Source: Planctomyces sp. (GTDB taxonomy: Bacteria; Planctomycetota; Planctomycetia; Planctomycetales; Planctomycetaceae). Taken from it: 64,000 nucleotides of DNA. Positions 45,221 to 55,057 of the stretch are shown one piece after another. The stretch's first letter is position 1; each line of letters starts with the position of its first letter. The position numbers and the translations under genes were made by a program. A model generated the notes under the pieces. That model had not been told where the DNA came from. It saw only the letters and a list, made by a program, of their open reading frames with translations, and did not search any database. The stretch covers positions 1-64,000 of the forward strand of contig JAEUIH010000019.1 in assembly GCA_016795105.1 (NCBI GenBank), given 5' to 3'.

Positions 45221-48200
45221 ATGAAGCTTACAGAAATTGACATTGATCGTTTTCGAATCTGGCGAAACCTCCTGCTGCGACTGAATCCGGCGGGATTGAA
45301 TGTCATTTACGGTCCGAACGAAGCCGGCAAGACGACGCTGATGCGATTTGTTCGATCGGTGTTGTATGGATTTGACCCTCTTGCGGAAGAACCTGCGTGG
45401 CAGCGACCTGACGAAGAGCAGCCATGGCGGGGCGCGATCCGATGTGAACATGCCGGGCGGACGTGGCGCATTCATCGACAGGCGGAGCTGAGTGGCAGAG
45501 GACGGTTGAGGTTATCCGGGGGACCAGAAGGAGTTGAACTCGATGAAGCGCTCGATCAACTCCTTTGTGGGACAAGTGAGAATCTCTACACAGACATCTT
45601 TGCCGTTGGCGTTCGCGAGCTCCAGCAGCTGGCGACGCTGGGTACCGATCAGGTATCTGAATACATTTATGGTCTGTCGATGGGGCCACAGGGCAGGCAG
45701 ATTCTGGATGCACTGTCCGATGTTCGCGACCGCCGTCTGAGGATGCTCAGTGAATCCGGCGATGCAGGACAGCTGCATGATCTGTTCGAAAAGTATTCAC
45801 GGCTCTCCGGGAATCGAAGAAATCCCGGGCGGACTCGTGATCAGCATGCGAGACTCACGCGGCGGCGCCGAGAACTGAACGATGAGATACACGAGCTGCA
45901 GGAACGCGAGAGTCAAATTACAGGTGAGCTGCGGGGACTGAGATTCATCCAGTCATGTTATAAGCCCTGGAAACGGACTCGGGATCTTCATGAAGAAATC
46001 AATCGTCTTCCGCTGGTTCACACAAATCCTTCAGAAGCACTCAAGCAGCTGACGGCGTGTGATCGAGATATCCAGGAAGCCACTTCACGGCGTGAAAAGC
46101 TGAATGAGCAGGCCACTCAGTTTCGAGCCCAGGCCGATCGACTTCAGGTTGACAACGCGTTTGACAAGGAACGCTATGCGATCCAGAGTCTTGTGGATCA
46201 GGCTGACTGGCTTCGACAGATTGATGAGCAGATTCGTCAGGCAGAAGATCGGTCTGCCGAATTGCGACGAGAGCTGAATCATCAGATGGCACAGATGGGC
46301 AGTGGCTGGAGTACGGACCGGCTGAACGCCGTGGATACATCGCCATCAGCCCACCATCGACTGCTTGAGTCGGCTCGCAGGTATCAGTCCGCCATTCAGC
46401 GCCGGGGAAAGCTGCGACGCTGGAATCGAGGACTGTCTCATCGCAGTCAGCAGGAGCTCGTCGAGCTGAATACGGAACTGGATACGCTGGGAACATCAAT
46501 CGAAGATGCGATTGCTCGGGAACAGCATCGCATGCAGGAACTGGAAAATCTTGGGCGGCTGCGACTGCAGGAGGAGCGGCTGGCTCTCAAGATCCAGACA
46601 GTTCGTCGCGTGATGAGCCGTGTCGATACCGACGACTCGATTCCGCCCTGGGTCGACAAAGCCGTGAACACGATGTGGTGGATTGGCACGGCCCTGTTTC
46701 TGTTTGGGATTATGACATTTGCCCTCGGAGCTGATGCTCGACGTTCACTGGGCGGCGCACTTGCGGCTGCAGCATTTGGTTTTGCGGGAATGATGTGGTG
46801 GGGTGTTCGCAATGGACTGCGAAATCATTTTGACCGCAAGACCGGCATCCAGCTTGACGATCTCGTTGAAGAAGCTCGCCAGGCAGACCGTGAGCTGCGA
46901 AACATTCAGGAACGTATTCAGAGGATGGCCGATGTGGGGCGGTCACTTGGTCGATCAGTTCAGGTCAACGGAGATGATCGATCTTCGACTGCTGAACTTG
47001 TTGAGCGGATTGGTGAGTGTTCGAGACGCATCACAGATCTCGAACGTCTGGCCCGCCGCCAGGAACGCGCAATGGCTCGGCGGTCGCGACTAAAGACGCT
47101 GCGTGAACGATTTCGATCTGCTCAGGCGTCCGTTACTCAGGAACGCCAGGAATGGTGCCGACTTCTGACGCAGCTGGGGATGGATGAAACCGTCAATGCC
47201 GAGCAGGCGTTTGACTGGTGGCAGAAGATTCAGCAGCTGCGTGAAATGCACACCCAATGGCGAAATTCAGCTCCTGAAGTCGAGGGACTGCGGCGCATGT
47301 TTGAGGGGATGCGAGCACGTGTCGAACAGCTGGGTACAAGGCTGGCATCTGCTAAGAAGATGAACTTTACTCGGCCATTAGAAGTTCTGACGGCCTGGCA
47401 GCAGCAGTTGAAGAGTCATGATCGAGATCGACTTGAGAAAGAGCGACTCACTCAGGAAGCCGATACCCGTGCGCGGGACGCGATTCATGCTCAGCATCAA
47501 CTGGAGGCAGCGGAACTCCGCCGCAGCGCCGTACTGGCCCGCGCCGGTGTTTCGTCGCGTGAAGAATTGGTGGCACAGCAGGAAGCAGAGAACAAACGCA
47601 AACAACTTGAGAATCAGCTGAATAAGGCCAATGATGAATTGAACGATCTGGCTTCGGCTGAAAAAGAGCTGGCGATTGTCGAGGACGATCTGATTCGGTT
47701 CGATCCGGCACAGGCTCGTGAAACGATTCAGCTGCTCGATCTTGAACTGACCGAAGTCGTTGAGAAGCTTAACAATAATCATGAAGAACTTGGCAGCCTG
47801 AAGCAGGAGATTAAGCTGCTTGAAGCCAGCCGCGATTCTCATGCTGACTACTTTCAGAAAGCACAACTGGCCTCGGAAATCTATCGAGCCGCCGAAGAAT
47901 GGGTCGCTCTGGAAATCGAACAGGACGCCGTTGTAAAAATCCGCCGCCAGTTTGAGCAGGAGAACATTTCCGGGACTCTGGTAACGGCATCGTTGTACAT
48001 GCATCGAATGACCTCGGGCCGTTACCATCGCATCTGGGCACCACTGGGTGAAGACTTCCTCTGTATCGATGACGAGTATGGACAGACGTTTCGAGTTGAA
48101 CAGTTGAGTGGAGGGACTCGAGAACAACTTTTCCTCTCAATACGTTTCGCACTGGTCCGCGAGTTCGCTCGCCGTGGTGTCGAACTGCCGATCGTAATGG

Positions 48201-48550
48201 ATGACCTGTTCGTGAACTTCGACCAGGAACGAACGGAAGCAGCAGCCGACTGTCTGATCGAACTGGCTGCTTCCGGCCAGCAGGTTCTGTTCTTCACCTG
48301 CCATGAACATCTGGCAAAACTGTTCCAGACAAAGCACATTGAACCGCTTTGGTTGCCCGGTCATAAAGTGGCCGTCGATGTTCATAAGCCGGAGCTGGAG
48401 GAGTTTACTTCACATGCCAGAGTTGATGGGGGATTTGATGGTGTGCCAGGAGGCCCCAATCGCTCCGGAAACTTCTCGGTGAATTCCGACGACCTACTCG
48501 ATGACCAGGCCGGCGCACCACTTGCTGATGAACAAAGTTCCCCGGCCTGA
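45221..48550 (+). CDS. YhaN-like SMC/Rad50-type ATPase with central membrane hairpin
   Basis: 1109 residues. Walker A is GPNEAGKT (31-38), after KLTEIDIDRFRIWRNLLLRL. Two long coiled-coil arms follow; in the middle (about 480-530) two hydrophobic helices form a hairpin (WWIGTALFLFGIMTFALG and GGALAAAAFGFAGMMWWG). The C-terminal half-site has the LSGGTREQ signature (962-969), Walker B LPIVMDD (989-995) and a terminal FFTCHEHLAKLF H-loop. All ATPase motifs are intact. This is the YhaN branch of the SbcC/Rad50 family, which has a membrane-touching hairpin instead of a zinc hook. It should act in DNA end processing or recombination with the preceding subunit, but that subunit appears to lack nuclease residues. 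Confidence 0.92.
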   Translation: MKLTEIDIDRFRIWRNLLLRLNPAGLNVIYGPNEAGKTTLMRFVRSVLYGFDPLAEEPAWQRPDEEQPWRGAIRCEHAGRTWRIHRQAELSGRGRLRLSGGPEGVELDEALDQLLCGTSENLYTDIFAVGVRELQQLATLGTDQVSEYIYGLSMGPQGRQILDALSDVRDRRLRMLSESGDAGQLHDLFEKYSRLSGNRRNPGRTRDQHARLTRRRRELNDEIHELQERESQITGELRGLRFIQSCYKPWKRTRDLHEEINRLPLVHTNPSEALKQLTACDRDIQEATSRREKLNEQATQFRAQADRLQVDNAFDKERYAIQSLVDQADWLRQIDEQIRQAEDRSAELRRELNHQMAQMGSGWSTDRLNAVDTSPSAHHRLLESARRYQSAIQRRGKLRRWNRGLSHRSQQELVELNTELDTLGTSIEDAIAREQHRMQELENLGRLRLQEERLALKIQTVRRVMSRVDTDDSIPPWVDKAVNTMWWIGTALFLFGIMTFALGADARRSLGGALAAAAFGFAGMMWWGVRNGLRNHFDRKTGIQLDDLVEEARQADRELRNIQERIQRMADVGRSLGRSVQVNGDDRSSTAELVERIGECSRRITDLERLARRQERAMARRSRLKTLRERFRSAQASVTQERQEWCRLLTQLGMDETVNAEQAFDWWQKIQQLREMHTQWRNSAPEVEGLRRMFEGMRARVEQLGTRLASAKKMNFTRPLEVLTAWQQQLKSHDRDRLEKERLTQEADTRARDAIHAQHQLEAAELRRSAVLARAGVSSREELVAQQEAENKRKQLENQLNKANDELNDLASAEKELAIVEDDLIRFDPAQARETIQLLDLELTEVVEKLNNNHEELGSLKQEIKLLEASRDSHADYFQKAQLASEIYRAAEEWVALEIEQDAVVKIRRQFEQENISGTLVTASLYMHRMTSGRYHRIWAPLGEDFLCIDDEYGQTFRVEQLSGGTREQLFLSIRFALVREFARRGVELPIVMDDLFVNFDQERTEAAADCLIELAASGQQVLFFTCHEHLAKLFQTKHIEPLWLPGHKVAVDVHKPELEEFTSHARVDGGFDGVPGGPNRSGNFSVNSDDLLDDQAGAPLADEQSSPA

Positions 48551-48589
48551 AAATCACTTCCACAGAAAGTAGCCATCACAGAAAGTAGC

Positions 48590-48608
48590 CATCACGCTCC
48601 GCGTGATG
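48590..48608. repeat. CATCACG hairpin element, copy 3 (variant)
   Basis: CATCACGC-TCC-GCGTGATG, a perfect 8-bp stem. Compared with 329-356 and 27817-27844 the outer stem is the same, the centre is shorter and the flanks differ. It lies 40 bases after the YhaN-like gene stop and immediately follows the AGAAAGTAGCC doublet. Confidence 0.75.
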
Positions 48609-48730
48609 AAGCAAACCCTGGCAACGCCCGCGCACGCTGGATGTAATCCAGCCACTCAGTGCGCCGGCACGACGATTAACCTGTGACAAGTACCTCAGCA
48701 GGATCACCATCAATCTCGAGCCAACCGCAA

Positions 48731-48879
<149 letters not shown>

Positions 48880-49009
48880 TTCCGCTCGCTTTGGCGATTC
48901 AGGCTGCAATGTATGATGGCTTGGAAGAGAATGATCACGTTCATTCCCAGCGAAGACCAACGCCCTGGAGGGGCAGTCCGGGGATCGTATCCTGCGCGTA
49001 CCTGGGCGT

Positions 49010-49034
49010 GCTCGGGCAGGAATGCCCAAGCTAC
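49010..49034. repeat. Solitary type A hairpin (GGGCATTCCTGCCC)
   Basis: GCTCGGGCAGGAATGCCCAAGCTAC is the reverse complement of the type A unit in the 12148-12581 array. It lies 34 bases beyond the 3' end of the membrane coiled-coil gene, again just downstream of a gene stop. Confidence 0.85.
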
Positions 49035-49067
49035 ATGTTGGGGGGGATCTTTGGCTTTTGATGACGA

Positions 49068-50648
49068 CTAACGGGCGTCGTGATTGAGGGCTTTGAAATA
49101 GCGTCGGATTGTGGGAAGGGCGTCTGCGGGCAGAAATTCTGCGTCGGCGGGGGATTCTGAAAGAAGTTGCCGGGTTGGAGTCGTGCTGGAAAGTTCGTCG
49201 TGAGGTGGTACTGCGGATCCGGTCGAAAGGACCTGCTCACGTTCTGAGTTGCCTGTCTGCCGGACTTGTCCTCGGAGTCGTTCAAGCTGTCTCTGCATCT
49301 TTGGTGATGTTTGTTGCTGGTACAACTGGTCTGATCGAGCCTGCCCGGCTCCACTTCCGCCGACACCCGAGAACCCCTGTTTGGTATTCATTCTTGTTTC
49401 CTGTGAGTCTCCTGAGTGGTCGATTTGTGTATTGGCAGCATCCTGCAGCCATTCGTAAACGGATTGTTTGGTAAGTGTCAAAGATTCCTGTTGATCTCTG
49501 AGGCGATCTCTTGCGGCTGTTCGTTTGGCCTGTTGAGAAACGGCCGCTGAAAGTTCATTCAGTTCGGCCGTGACTCGACCCTTCTGTTTCAGCTTCACTG
49601 CCGAAGCGAGTTCCTGTACGGTTTCAGGTAATTCACTCATCCCGGCTGCCCGCATTGCTTCCGCGACATCTGACAGCTTTTGGGCTGCGGTTGCCCGTTC
49701 GCTGCTCGACATTGACATTTGTCCCGGCGACGCCAGGTGCTGAGCGGCGGCCGAGTAATCTCCACTCTGCAGTGATCGGCCGGCTTCTTCCAGTCCTTCG
49801 GTGAACTCAAGGGCTTCACCAAGCTGTTGAAGCAGGCGATCCTCCTGAATGTCGATCAGGCTGGATTCCATGTCAATCAGTTTGCGCTGCATCTTAGATA
49901 AAGCCAGAAGAGTTCGCCTTGAATCTCCCTGGGAAGTCCGCAGGTCATTCAGCGACCGTCTCAGTTCGTTCATTGCATTCTTTGATGTCTGATCTTCGGT
50001 ATTGATCATACCAGGGAGTTGCGAAAGTTGGTGCTCAACTTCTGAAACAAGTTGAGACAGATGAGCAGCAGAGAGCTCAGGCTGAGTCGTCGGCAGCGCG
50101 GGACTCCTTCCTGCAACTGAGCCCGCAATGATGACCAGCACGATCGTTCCAGCGGTCCGAATGAACGAAGGGTATTGTACTGAGAGGTTTTGAATTGGGG
50201 ACTTTTGCTTCAGAAGTTCAAGAGTTTGTTCAATGTGAATTCTCTGCCAGATCGTGGGCGAGCTTTCCTCAACGAAACTGAACGCAGACAGAACGTCGTC
50301 CGAGGTTTGCAATGATTGATCGATGCATTCAGCAACACGAATCCACGACGGCCGATTCGGGAGCGAGACCATTAGTACTCCCGAGGTTCCGGCCACTAAA
50401 CATAGAATGGCCGCATAGCTGAGCGATGGCAACGACAACAGGACGCCGGCAGATGAAAACAGCAGTGAGACGATGGCAGTCACTGAACCCCATCGTACCG
50501 CCATCATCACCACGTCCGCAGCCTGAATCCGCCATCGCACCGACCTCATCACCCCCCAAAACTCCCCCACCCGATTAAATGGGTCAGGACTCGTCTTTGC
50601 CGTGGCCTGGGGTGTTTGGGAGGCCTGTGGTGATTTGGGTGAATGCAT
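49068..50648 (-). CDS. Membrane protein with long coiled coil, function unknown
   Basis: 526 residues. Two transmembrane helices at about 54-72 and 76-95 and a third near 162-180 are followed by a long Gln/Leu-rich helical part (about 200-420) and a Gln/Ser-rich linker. It ends in LPTIRRYFKALN, a closing motif I associate loosely with planctomycete membrane proteins of the MoxR/DUF58 neighbourhoods, though no such genes are nearby. No catalytic motif is seen. The start is 29 bases after the DUF1501 gene stop, with no clear ribosome binding site, so translational coupling or an internal start is possible. Confidence 0.7.
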   Translation of the reverse strand: MHSPKSPQASQTPQATAKTSPDPFNRVGEFWGVMRSVRWRIQAADVVMMAVRWGSVTAIVSLLFSSAGVLLSLPSLSYAAILCLVAGTSGVLMVSLPNRPSWIRVAECIDQSLQTSDDVLSAFSFVEESSPTIWQRIHIEQTLELLKQKSPIQNLSVQYPSFIRTAGTIVLVIIAGSVAGRSPALPTTQPELSAAHLSQLVSEVEHQLSQLPGMINTEDQTSKNAMNELRRSLNDLRTSQGDSRRTLLALSKMQRKLIDMESSLIDIQEDRLLQQLGEALEFTEGLEEAGRSLQSGDYSAAAQHLASPGQMSMSSSERATAAQKLSDVAEAMRAAGMSELPETVQELASAVKLKQKGRVTAELNELSAAVSQQAKRTAARDRLRDQQESLTLTKQSVYEWLQDAANTQIDHSGDSQETRMNTKQGFSGVGGSGAGQARSDQLYQQQTSPKMQRQLERLRGQVRQTGNSEREQVLSTGSAVPPHDELSSTTPTRQLLSESPADAEFLPADALPTIRRYFKALNHDAR

Positions 50649-50677
50649 GGGGTGGGTGTTTTTGTGTGCGGAAGTGG

Positions 50678-52162
50678 CTAACTGAGAAGTTCTTCGCGAA
50701 CTCGACCGTTACCCGCAATTGGGTGCGGCCTTCCCTGTTGATCGGGGATTGTCGTGGACTCAGCGTATCCAAGCAGGTGATAGGCGGTGGCCTGCATATC
50801 TTTTGGAGAAATCGGAGTATCCGTAACATCACCACCGATGCTGTCTGTCTGACCAACAACTCGTCCTCGCGCCATTCCGCCTCCGGCAAAAACAGAAGAG
50901 TATGCTCGGGACCAGTGATGGCGAGCGCCTCCGATGGGGCCGGAGTCGATCTGTGGTGTTCGTCCGTGTTCGCTGGTGCACAGGACAAGAGTTTCATCCA
51001 GCAGTCCTCGATCATCGAGGTCTGCGATCAGTGTCGAGTAGCTTTGATCAAAAACCGGCAGGAGATAGTTCCTGAGGCGGGGGAAGTGATTTGAGTGAGT
51101 ATCCCAGACGGACGCTCCGTGTGGTCCGAATGGGTCCCAGAAAACGGATACGAATCGTGCTCCGGCTTCTACGAGTCGTCGAGCTGCGAGGCACGATTGT
51201 CCGAAGAGCGTCATTCCGTATCGTTCACGAAGAGCCAGCGGTTCACGGCCGACATCCATCGCAGTTCGAATTCGACTCGAGCCGATCAATGACATTGCTC
51301 GTTGCTGATGAGCAGCATAGTTCCCTGTTTCAGCAGCCTGATCCATGCACTTGCGAGCTGCATCAAACTGCTTCAGCAGATGGATTCGGGCATCAAACCG
51401 CTGGGTGGAAAGTTCAGAAGGGAGTTGACAGCCTTCAGACAACTGGAAGGCTGCATCACTGCGAATGCCGGCATGAGGGTCATAAACCTGTTCTGTCTGA
51501 TTATCTGCATTGAGTTTTGGGACGATGACTGTTCCTGGTTCCTTAAAGTCTGTCCAGAACGGGTCAAAGTCGCTGCCAAGGAATGCAGCGTACGGTCCAG
51601 CCTGATTGGATGAACTGCCTTTCGAGCAAAACTTCCATGGGACGCCAATGTTACGAGGCAGCGATGGAGATTTCTCGCCGGATCGAAGGCCATCAAGGTA
51701 GTCAACGACCGAACCCATGAACGGCCATTGTTGGGGGTCACGAGGGCTGGTTTCGAGAGGAATGGAGTATGTCGGCATTCCGGTCATGACATATGCGCAG
51801 CAATGGATTGGATAGTCATGAGTCATGGAGCGGACAACTGTGAGTCGGTCAGCAACGCGGGCAATCCGGGGCAGGCCTTCGCAGATTTGAAGTCCAGGCA
51901 CAACGGTATCGATCGCCTGCATCTCTCCCTGGATTTCGCGGGGTGCGTTTGGTTTCGGATCAAATGTTTCATGCTGTGGAGGTGATCCAAACAGAAACAC
52001 GAAGATGCAGGCCCTGGCCTTACCTTCAGAACGGCTGGGGCCGGACGCAGCACTCAAAATTCCGGAATGCAGCCCAAGTGCCCCGATGCTGCCAATGTGC
52101 AGAAGGTCTCGACGAGTCACGCCATTACAAAGTTGTTTGCGACTTCCCGAGACCTGCAGCAT
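50678..52162 (-). CDS. DUF1501 family protein (Tat-exported)
   Basis: 494 residues. A twin-arginine leader TRRDLLHIGSIGALGL is at about 15-30. The DUF1501 core shows FVFLFGSPPQHETFDPKP, LTVVRSMTHDYPIHCCAYVMTGM, LVEAGARFVSVFWDPFG, LVLCTSEHGRTPQI and GGARHHWSRAYSSVFAGGGMARG. It is a distinct member from the one at 14934 and has no adjacent DUF1549/DUF1553 gene; a membrane coiled-coil gene follows instead. The function is unknown. The 134 bases upstream separate it from the acyltransferase operon. Confidence 0.92.
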   Translation of the reverse strand: MLQVSGSRKQLCNGVTRRDLLHIGSIGALGLHSGILSAASGPSRSEGKARACIFVFLFGSPPQHETFDPKPNAPREIQGEMQAIDTVVPGLQICEGLPRIARVADRLTVVRSMTHDYPIHCCAYVMTGMPTYSIPLETSPRDPQQWPFMGSVVDYLDGLRSGEKSPSLPRNIGVPWKFCSKGSSSNQAGPYAAFLGSDFDPFWTDFKEPGTVIVPKLNADNQTEQVYDPHAGIRSDAAFQLSEGCQLPSELSTQRFDARIHLLKQFDAARKCMDQAAETGNYAAHQQRAMSLIGSSRIRTAMDVGREPLALRERYGMTLFGQSCLAARRLVEAGARFVSVFWDPFGPHGASVWDTHSNHFPRLRNYLLPVFDQSYSTLIADLDDRGLLDETLVLCTSEHGRTPQIDSGPIGGARHHWSRAYSSVFAGGGMARGRVVGQTDSIGGDVTDTPISPKDMQATAYHLLGYAESTTIPDQQGRPHPIAGNGRVREELLS

Positions 52163-52296
52163 CGACCGTCTCCTGTTTTAATGCAATGCCGCATTGCGAT
52201 GAGGATCATTGCGATGAGAATCGAAGACGATTCTAGCGAACTTCGAAATGGAGAGGGAAGCTATTTGGGGCGGATTGTCGTGTGAGTTGCTGACGA

Positions 52297-53463
52297 TCAG
52301 GGGAACTTTCTCTTCCCGTGCAGCATCCATCCGATCGGCGTGTAGCGTACAAAGACTACATAGGTGGCGAGACAGGGCAGAACGGTTCCGACGATTGTGA
52401 AGAGCAATTTGAGCCAGAGTGGCCAGTTGAACGGGATCAGGAATGTCTGGAGGAAGATCACCAGGGGAAGATGCGTGAGATACATCCAGTACGATGAGTC
52501 TGAGATGAAGCTCAGCAGAGGATTTCGTTGTGCAAGCCAGCGTTTTCCCAGCAGGAGTGATGTAATGGTCAGTGAAACGGACAGATATGCGGTCAGAATC
52601 CAGCTGCTGAGTTGTTCAGACAGTGGCCGCGACGTGCCGGGAGTGATCAGAATGGCTATGTCGAGAGTTGGCATGCTGGCATAGTATCCAGCGCAACCGA
52701 TGAGGCTAATGACCAGAATGGGCCATATCTGCGAACTGAGCCGATCGAGTTGTTCTTCGCGTCCATAGAGTTGCCAGCCGGCGAAATAGAACAGACCGTA
52801 GAACGTGAACGGCCACCAGGTGGGAAGAAAAGACTCCGGAGCAGGCAGGGGAACGCCAGCCCCAACAATGCCCGGTACAAGGAGAAGAGGCGCCATCATC
52901 ATCAGCCATGGACGATTCAGCAGCCCGTCGATTGAGAATCGCTGAATCCTTGAGAGGCAGATCCCGATCAAAGAGAAGAACATCAGATAGTACAGGAACC
53001 ATAGGTGCATGGTCGTGAGTGTGTTGGCGTTGTTTTGGGCGTTTGGGTTTTTGGCAGCCGCTGCAATAAGTCCCATGACACCCTTGGGCTCGGTGAGGTA
53101 GGAGAGAGCAAAGACGATCACGATTGTCATCGCCGCGAGCAGAAACGGATAGAAGAGAACAAAAGGAAGTGCGATACGGACGAGACGACTGACCAGAAAA
53201 CTCTTTGTTCCCCGACGGGCAAGTACAAGACTGCTGAAGTAGCCTGACAACAGGAAGAAGAGACTCATTCGAAAGAGATGAATCAGCCAGATCGAAGCGT
53301 CAACCGCAGTGCTGGCGCCAGTATCCGTGGCCAGCCAGATGGACTGAGACGGATCAGCGTATGCGAGTGCAGCGTGCAGATAGATTCCCAGCAGCATCGC
53401 CAGGGCACGCAGGTTGTCCAGGTAGTGAATTCTGTGCAACTCTGGCTTAGAATCGCTGTTCAT
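52297..53463 (-). CDS. Acyltransferase family 3-like membrane protein (OpgC/MdoC-like)
   Basis: 388 residues from the ATG at 53463, which shares its A with the permease stop (TGATG); the frame is open to 53829, but that part overlaps the permease gene. About ten transmembrane helices. The start HYLDNLRALAMLLGIYLHAALAY carries the D-x-x-R-A and conserved His of the acyltransferase-3 family. Members such as OpgC add succinyl or acetyl groups to glucans or cell-surface sugars in the membrane. It is fourth in an operon with a GntR regulator and an ABC exporter, so it may modify the envelope under the same signal. Confidence 0.85.
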   Translation of the reverse strand: MNSDSKPELHRIHYLDNLRALAMLLGIYLHAALAYADPSQSIWLATDTGASTAVDASIWLIHLFRMSLFFLLSGYFSSLVLARRGTKSFLVSRLVRIALPFVLFYPFLLAAMTIVIVFALSYLTEPKGVMGLIAAAAKNPNAQNNANTLTTMHLWFLYYLMFFSLIGICLSRIQRFSIDGLLNRPWLMMMAPLLLVPGIVGAGVPLPAPESFLPTWWPFTFYGLFYFAGWQLYGREEQLDRLSSQIWPILVISLIGCAGYYASMPTLDIAILITPGTSRPLSEQLSSWILTAYLSVSLTITSLLLGKRWLAQRNPLLSFISDSSYWMYLTHLPLVIFLQTFLIPFNWPLWLKLLFTIVGTVLPCLATYVVFVRYTPIGWMLHGKRKFP

Positions 53464-54137
53464 CAGACGAGATCCCGCTTTCTTGTCTGAGCGATGAAGG
53501 CAGTGACCAAAGCGCCTGCCGCAATCAGCAGTTCTACCGTGAGCAGTTGAATCAGGACAGGGGGCCAGGAAACGCTGTCGCTCTTTGCGGCTGCTGAAAT
53601 CTCCGGTGAGGCAAACAGCTGCATAAAGAAAACGTTCAGTCCTACATTGCAACCGACCATGACCGAGATGGTCCAGCCAACGGATTCGGAGACGACTGCT
53701 GTTACGAGCTGAATCAGGAATGCACAGAGCAGGAACAGAAAGATGGCCGGGAGCACTGCGAAGGAGCCGTGTTTTGACGTAGGCAGGACAAATGTCAGGA
53801 TCGCGCTGGAGGCAAACATTGCCGACCATGGAATCAGATACGTGGTCAGAATTACGGCGATCTTGCCTACCGAGTAATCAAGAAGGCTTATCGGCATACT
53901 CATCACGAACAACCGCGTCTGATCTGTTGACTCGGACAGCATCAGAGTGCCGATCAGGTGGATGCCTGATGCAATTGCCACCGTGATCATCAACAGAAAT
54001 CCGACAAAAGACACCGTCGGATTCGGGATTGTAGTCAGTGCAGAACTTGCCAGACCGGCAGCAAAGTAGGCGAACAACTGCCGGCGACTCAGGAACAGAT
54101 CCTTCAGAAACAGGATTTTAACCGCTTGAAGATTCAT
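53463..54137 (-). CDS. ABC transporter permease
   Basis: 224 residues, six predicted transmembrane helices and no other domain. It starts MNLQAVKILFLKDLFLSRRQ, typical of ABC-2-type permeases that pair with a single ATPase. The ATG overlaps the ATPase stop (ATGA) and the stop overlaps the acyltransferase ATG, so all four genes are translationally coupled. The substrate is unknown. Confidence 0.85.
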   Translation of the reverse strand: MNLQAVKILFLKDLFLSRRQLFAYFAAGLASSALTTIPNPTVSFVGFLLMITVAIASGIHLIGTLMLSESTDQTRLFVMSMPISLLDYSVGKIAVILTTYLIPWSAMFASSAILTFVLPTSKHGSFAVLPAIFLFLLCAFLIQLVTAVVSESVGWTISVMVGCNVGLNVFFMQLFASPEISAAAKSDSVSWPPVLIQLLTVELLIAAGALVTAFIAQTRKRDLV

Positions 54138-55057
54138 AATGACTTCTCCTCCCGACCACGCATGACCGTGCTGACAAAAATTTCTTCCAGCGTCATTGGA
54201 GCAATCGATTCAATGGTGGCGCCAGACTCCTGAATTCGCTCCATCGTGCTGTCCTGAAACTGATTCATAGACAGAACTCGCAGGCTGCGAAACGATGATT
54301 CCAGCCTCAGCCCATCCAGATTCGGAACGGACCAGTCATCGGAGACCTGAAGACGAATTCGTTTCCACCTGTCGAGATACTCGTCGCGATTTCCCGCAGA
54401 GATGACGTGACCTCGATCGATAAACGTGATCGAGTCACTGATCTGCTCGACGTCCTGGGTATTGTGCGATGAATAAAGTATCGTCCGATTTTCATCCTCC
54501 ACGACCTTCATCAGTTCACCAAGCACCTCATGCCTTGCGACTGGGTCGAGCCCGTTCGTTGGCTCGTCGAGTATTAACAGTTTAGGGCGTCGAGCCAGAA
54601 TCAACAGCAGCATGGCTTTGACTCGCTGACCGTGTGACAGTCCCTTCACTGCCTGATGTTCGATCAATCCAAATCTGCGGAGAAGGTCAGCTGCATACTG
54701 ATCGTCCCATGTGGGATAAAGGGAGCGTACAAACTGCATATGCCATCCGACAGATTCTGGTTTATAGAGTCGCATATCGTCAGAAAAGTAGCCGATGTCC
54801 TGCTTTGCCGCGGCATCGCTTGACGAGATTGTCGTTCCAAGGACCGACACGGTACCGGAATCCGGATTCACCAGTCCCATGAGGATTCTCATGATCGTTG
54901 ATTTACCCGCACCGTTTGGGCCGATCAGCCCCATCACAGAGCCTTTAACTAGTTCCAGATGAATTTTTTTCAGCTGAAAGTGTGCATAAGACTTAGTGAT
55001 ATTCTGAAGGCGTGCGGCGAGTCCTGCGTCCGTGGACGCTTCAAGCAGAGTGGTCAT
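54134..55057 (-). CDS. ABC transporter ATP-binding protein
   Basis: 307 residues. Walker A is GPNGAGKST (about 47-55). The signature is LSHGQRVKA (Gly-Gly of LSGGQ is His-Gly, a common variant in this subfamily). Walker B is LLILDEPTNGLDPVARH, with the H-loop in TILYSSHN. The C-terminal ~90 residues have no separate domain. The YtrB/EcsA-like group goes with YtrA-type GntR regulators. The start overlaps the gntR-like stop (55054-55057). Confidence 0.92.
   Translation of the reverse strand: MTTLLEASTDAGLAARLQNITKSYAHFQLKKIHLELVKGSVMGLIGPNGAGKSTIMRILMGLVNPDSGTVSVLGTTISSSDAAAKQDIGYFSDDMRLYKPESVGWHMQFVRSLYPTWDDQYAADLLRRFGLIEHQAVKGLSHGQRVKAMLLLILARRPKLLILDEPTNGLDPVARHEVLGELMKVVEDENRTILYSSHNTQDVEQISDSITFIDRGHVISAGNRDEYLDRWKRIRLQVSDDWSVPNLDGLRLESSFRSLRVLSMNQFQDSTMERIQESGATIESIAPMTLEEIFVSTVMRGREEKSL

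Noticed and set aside
52297-53829. 510-codon version of the acyltransferase
   Set aside because: The first 122 codons overlap the permease gene in another frame and lack hydrophobic pattern; the ATG at 53463 is coupled to the permease stop.
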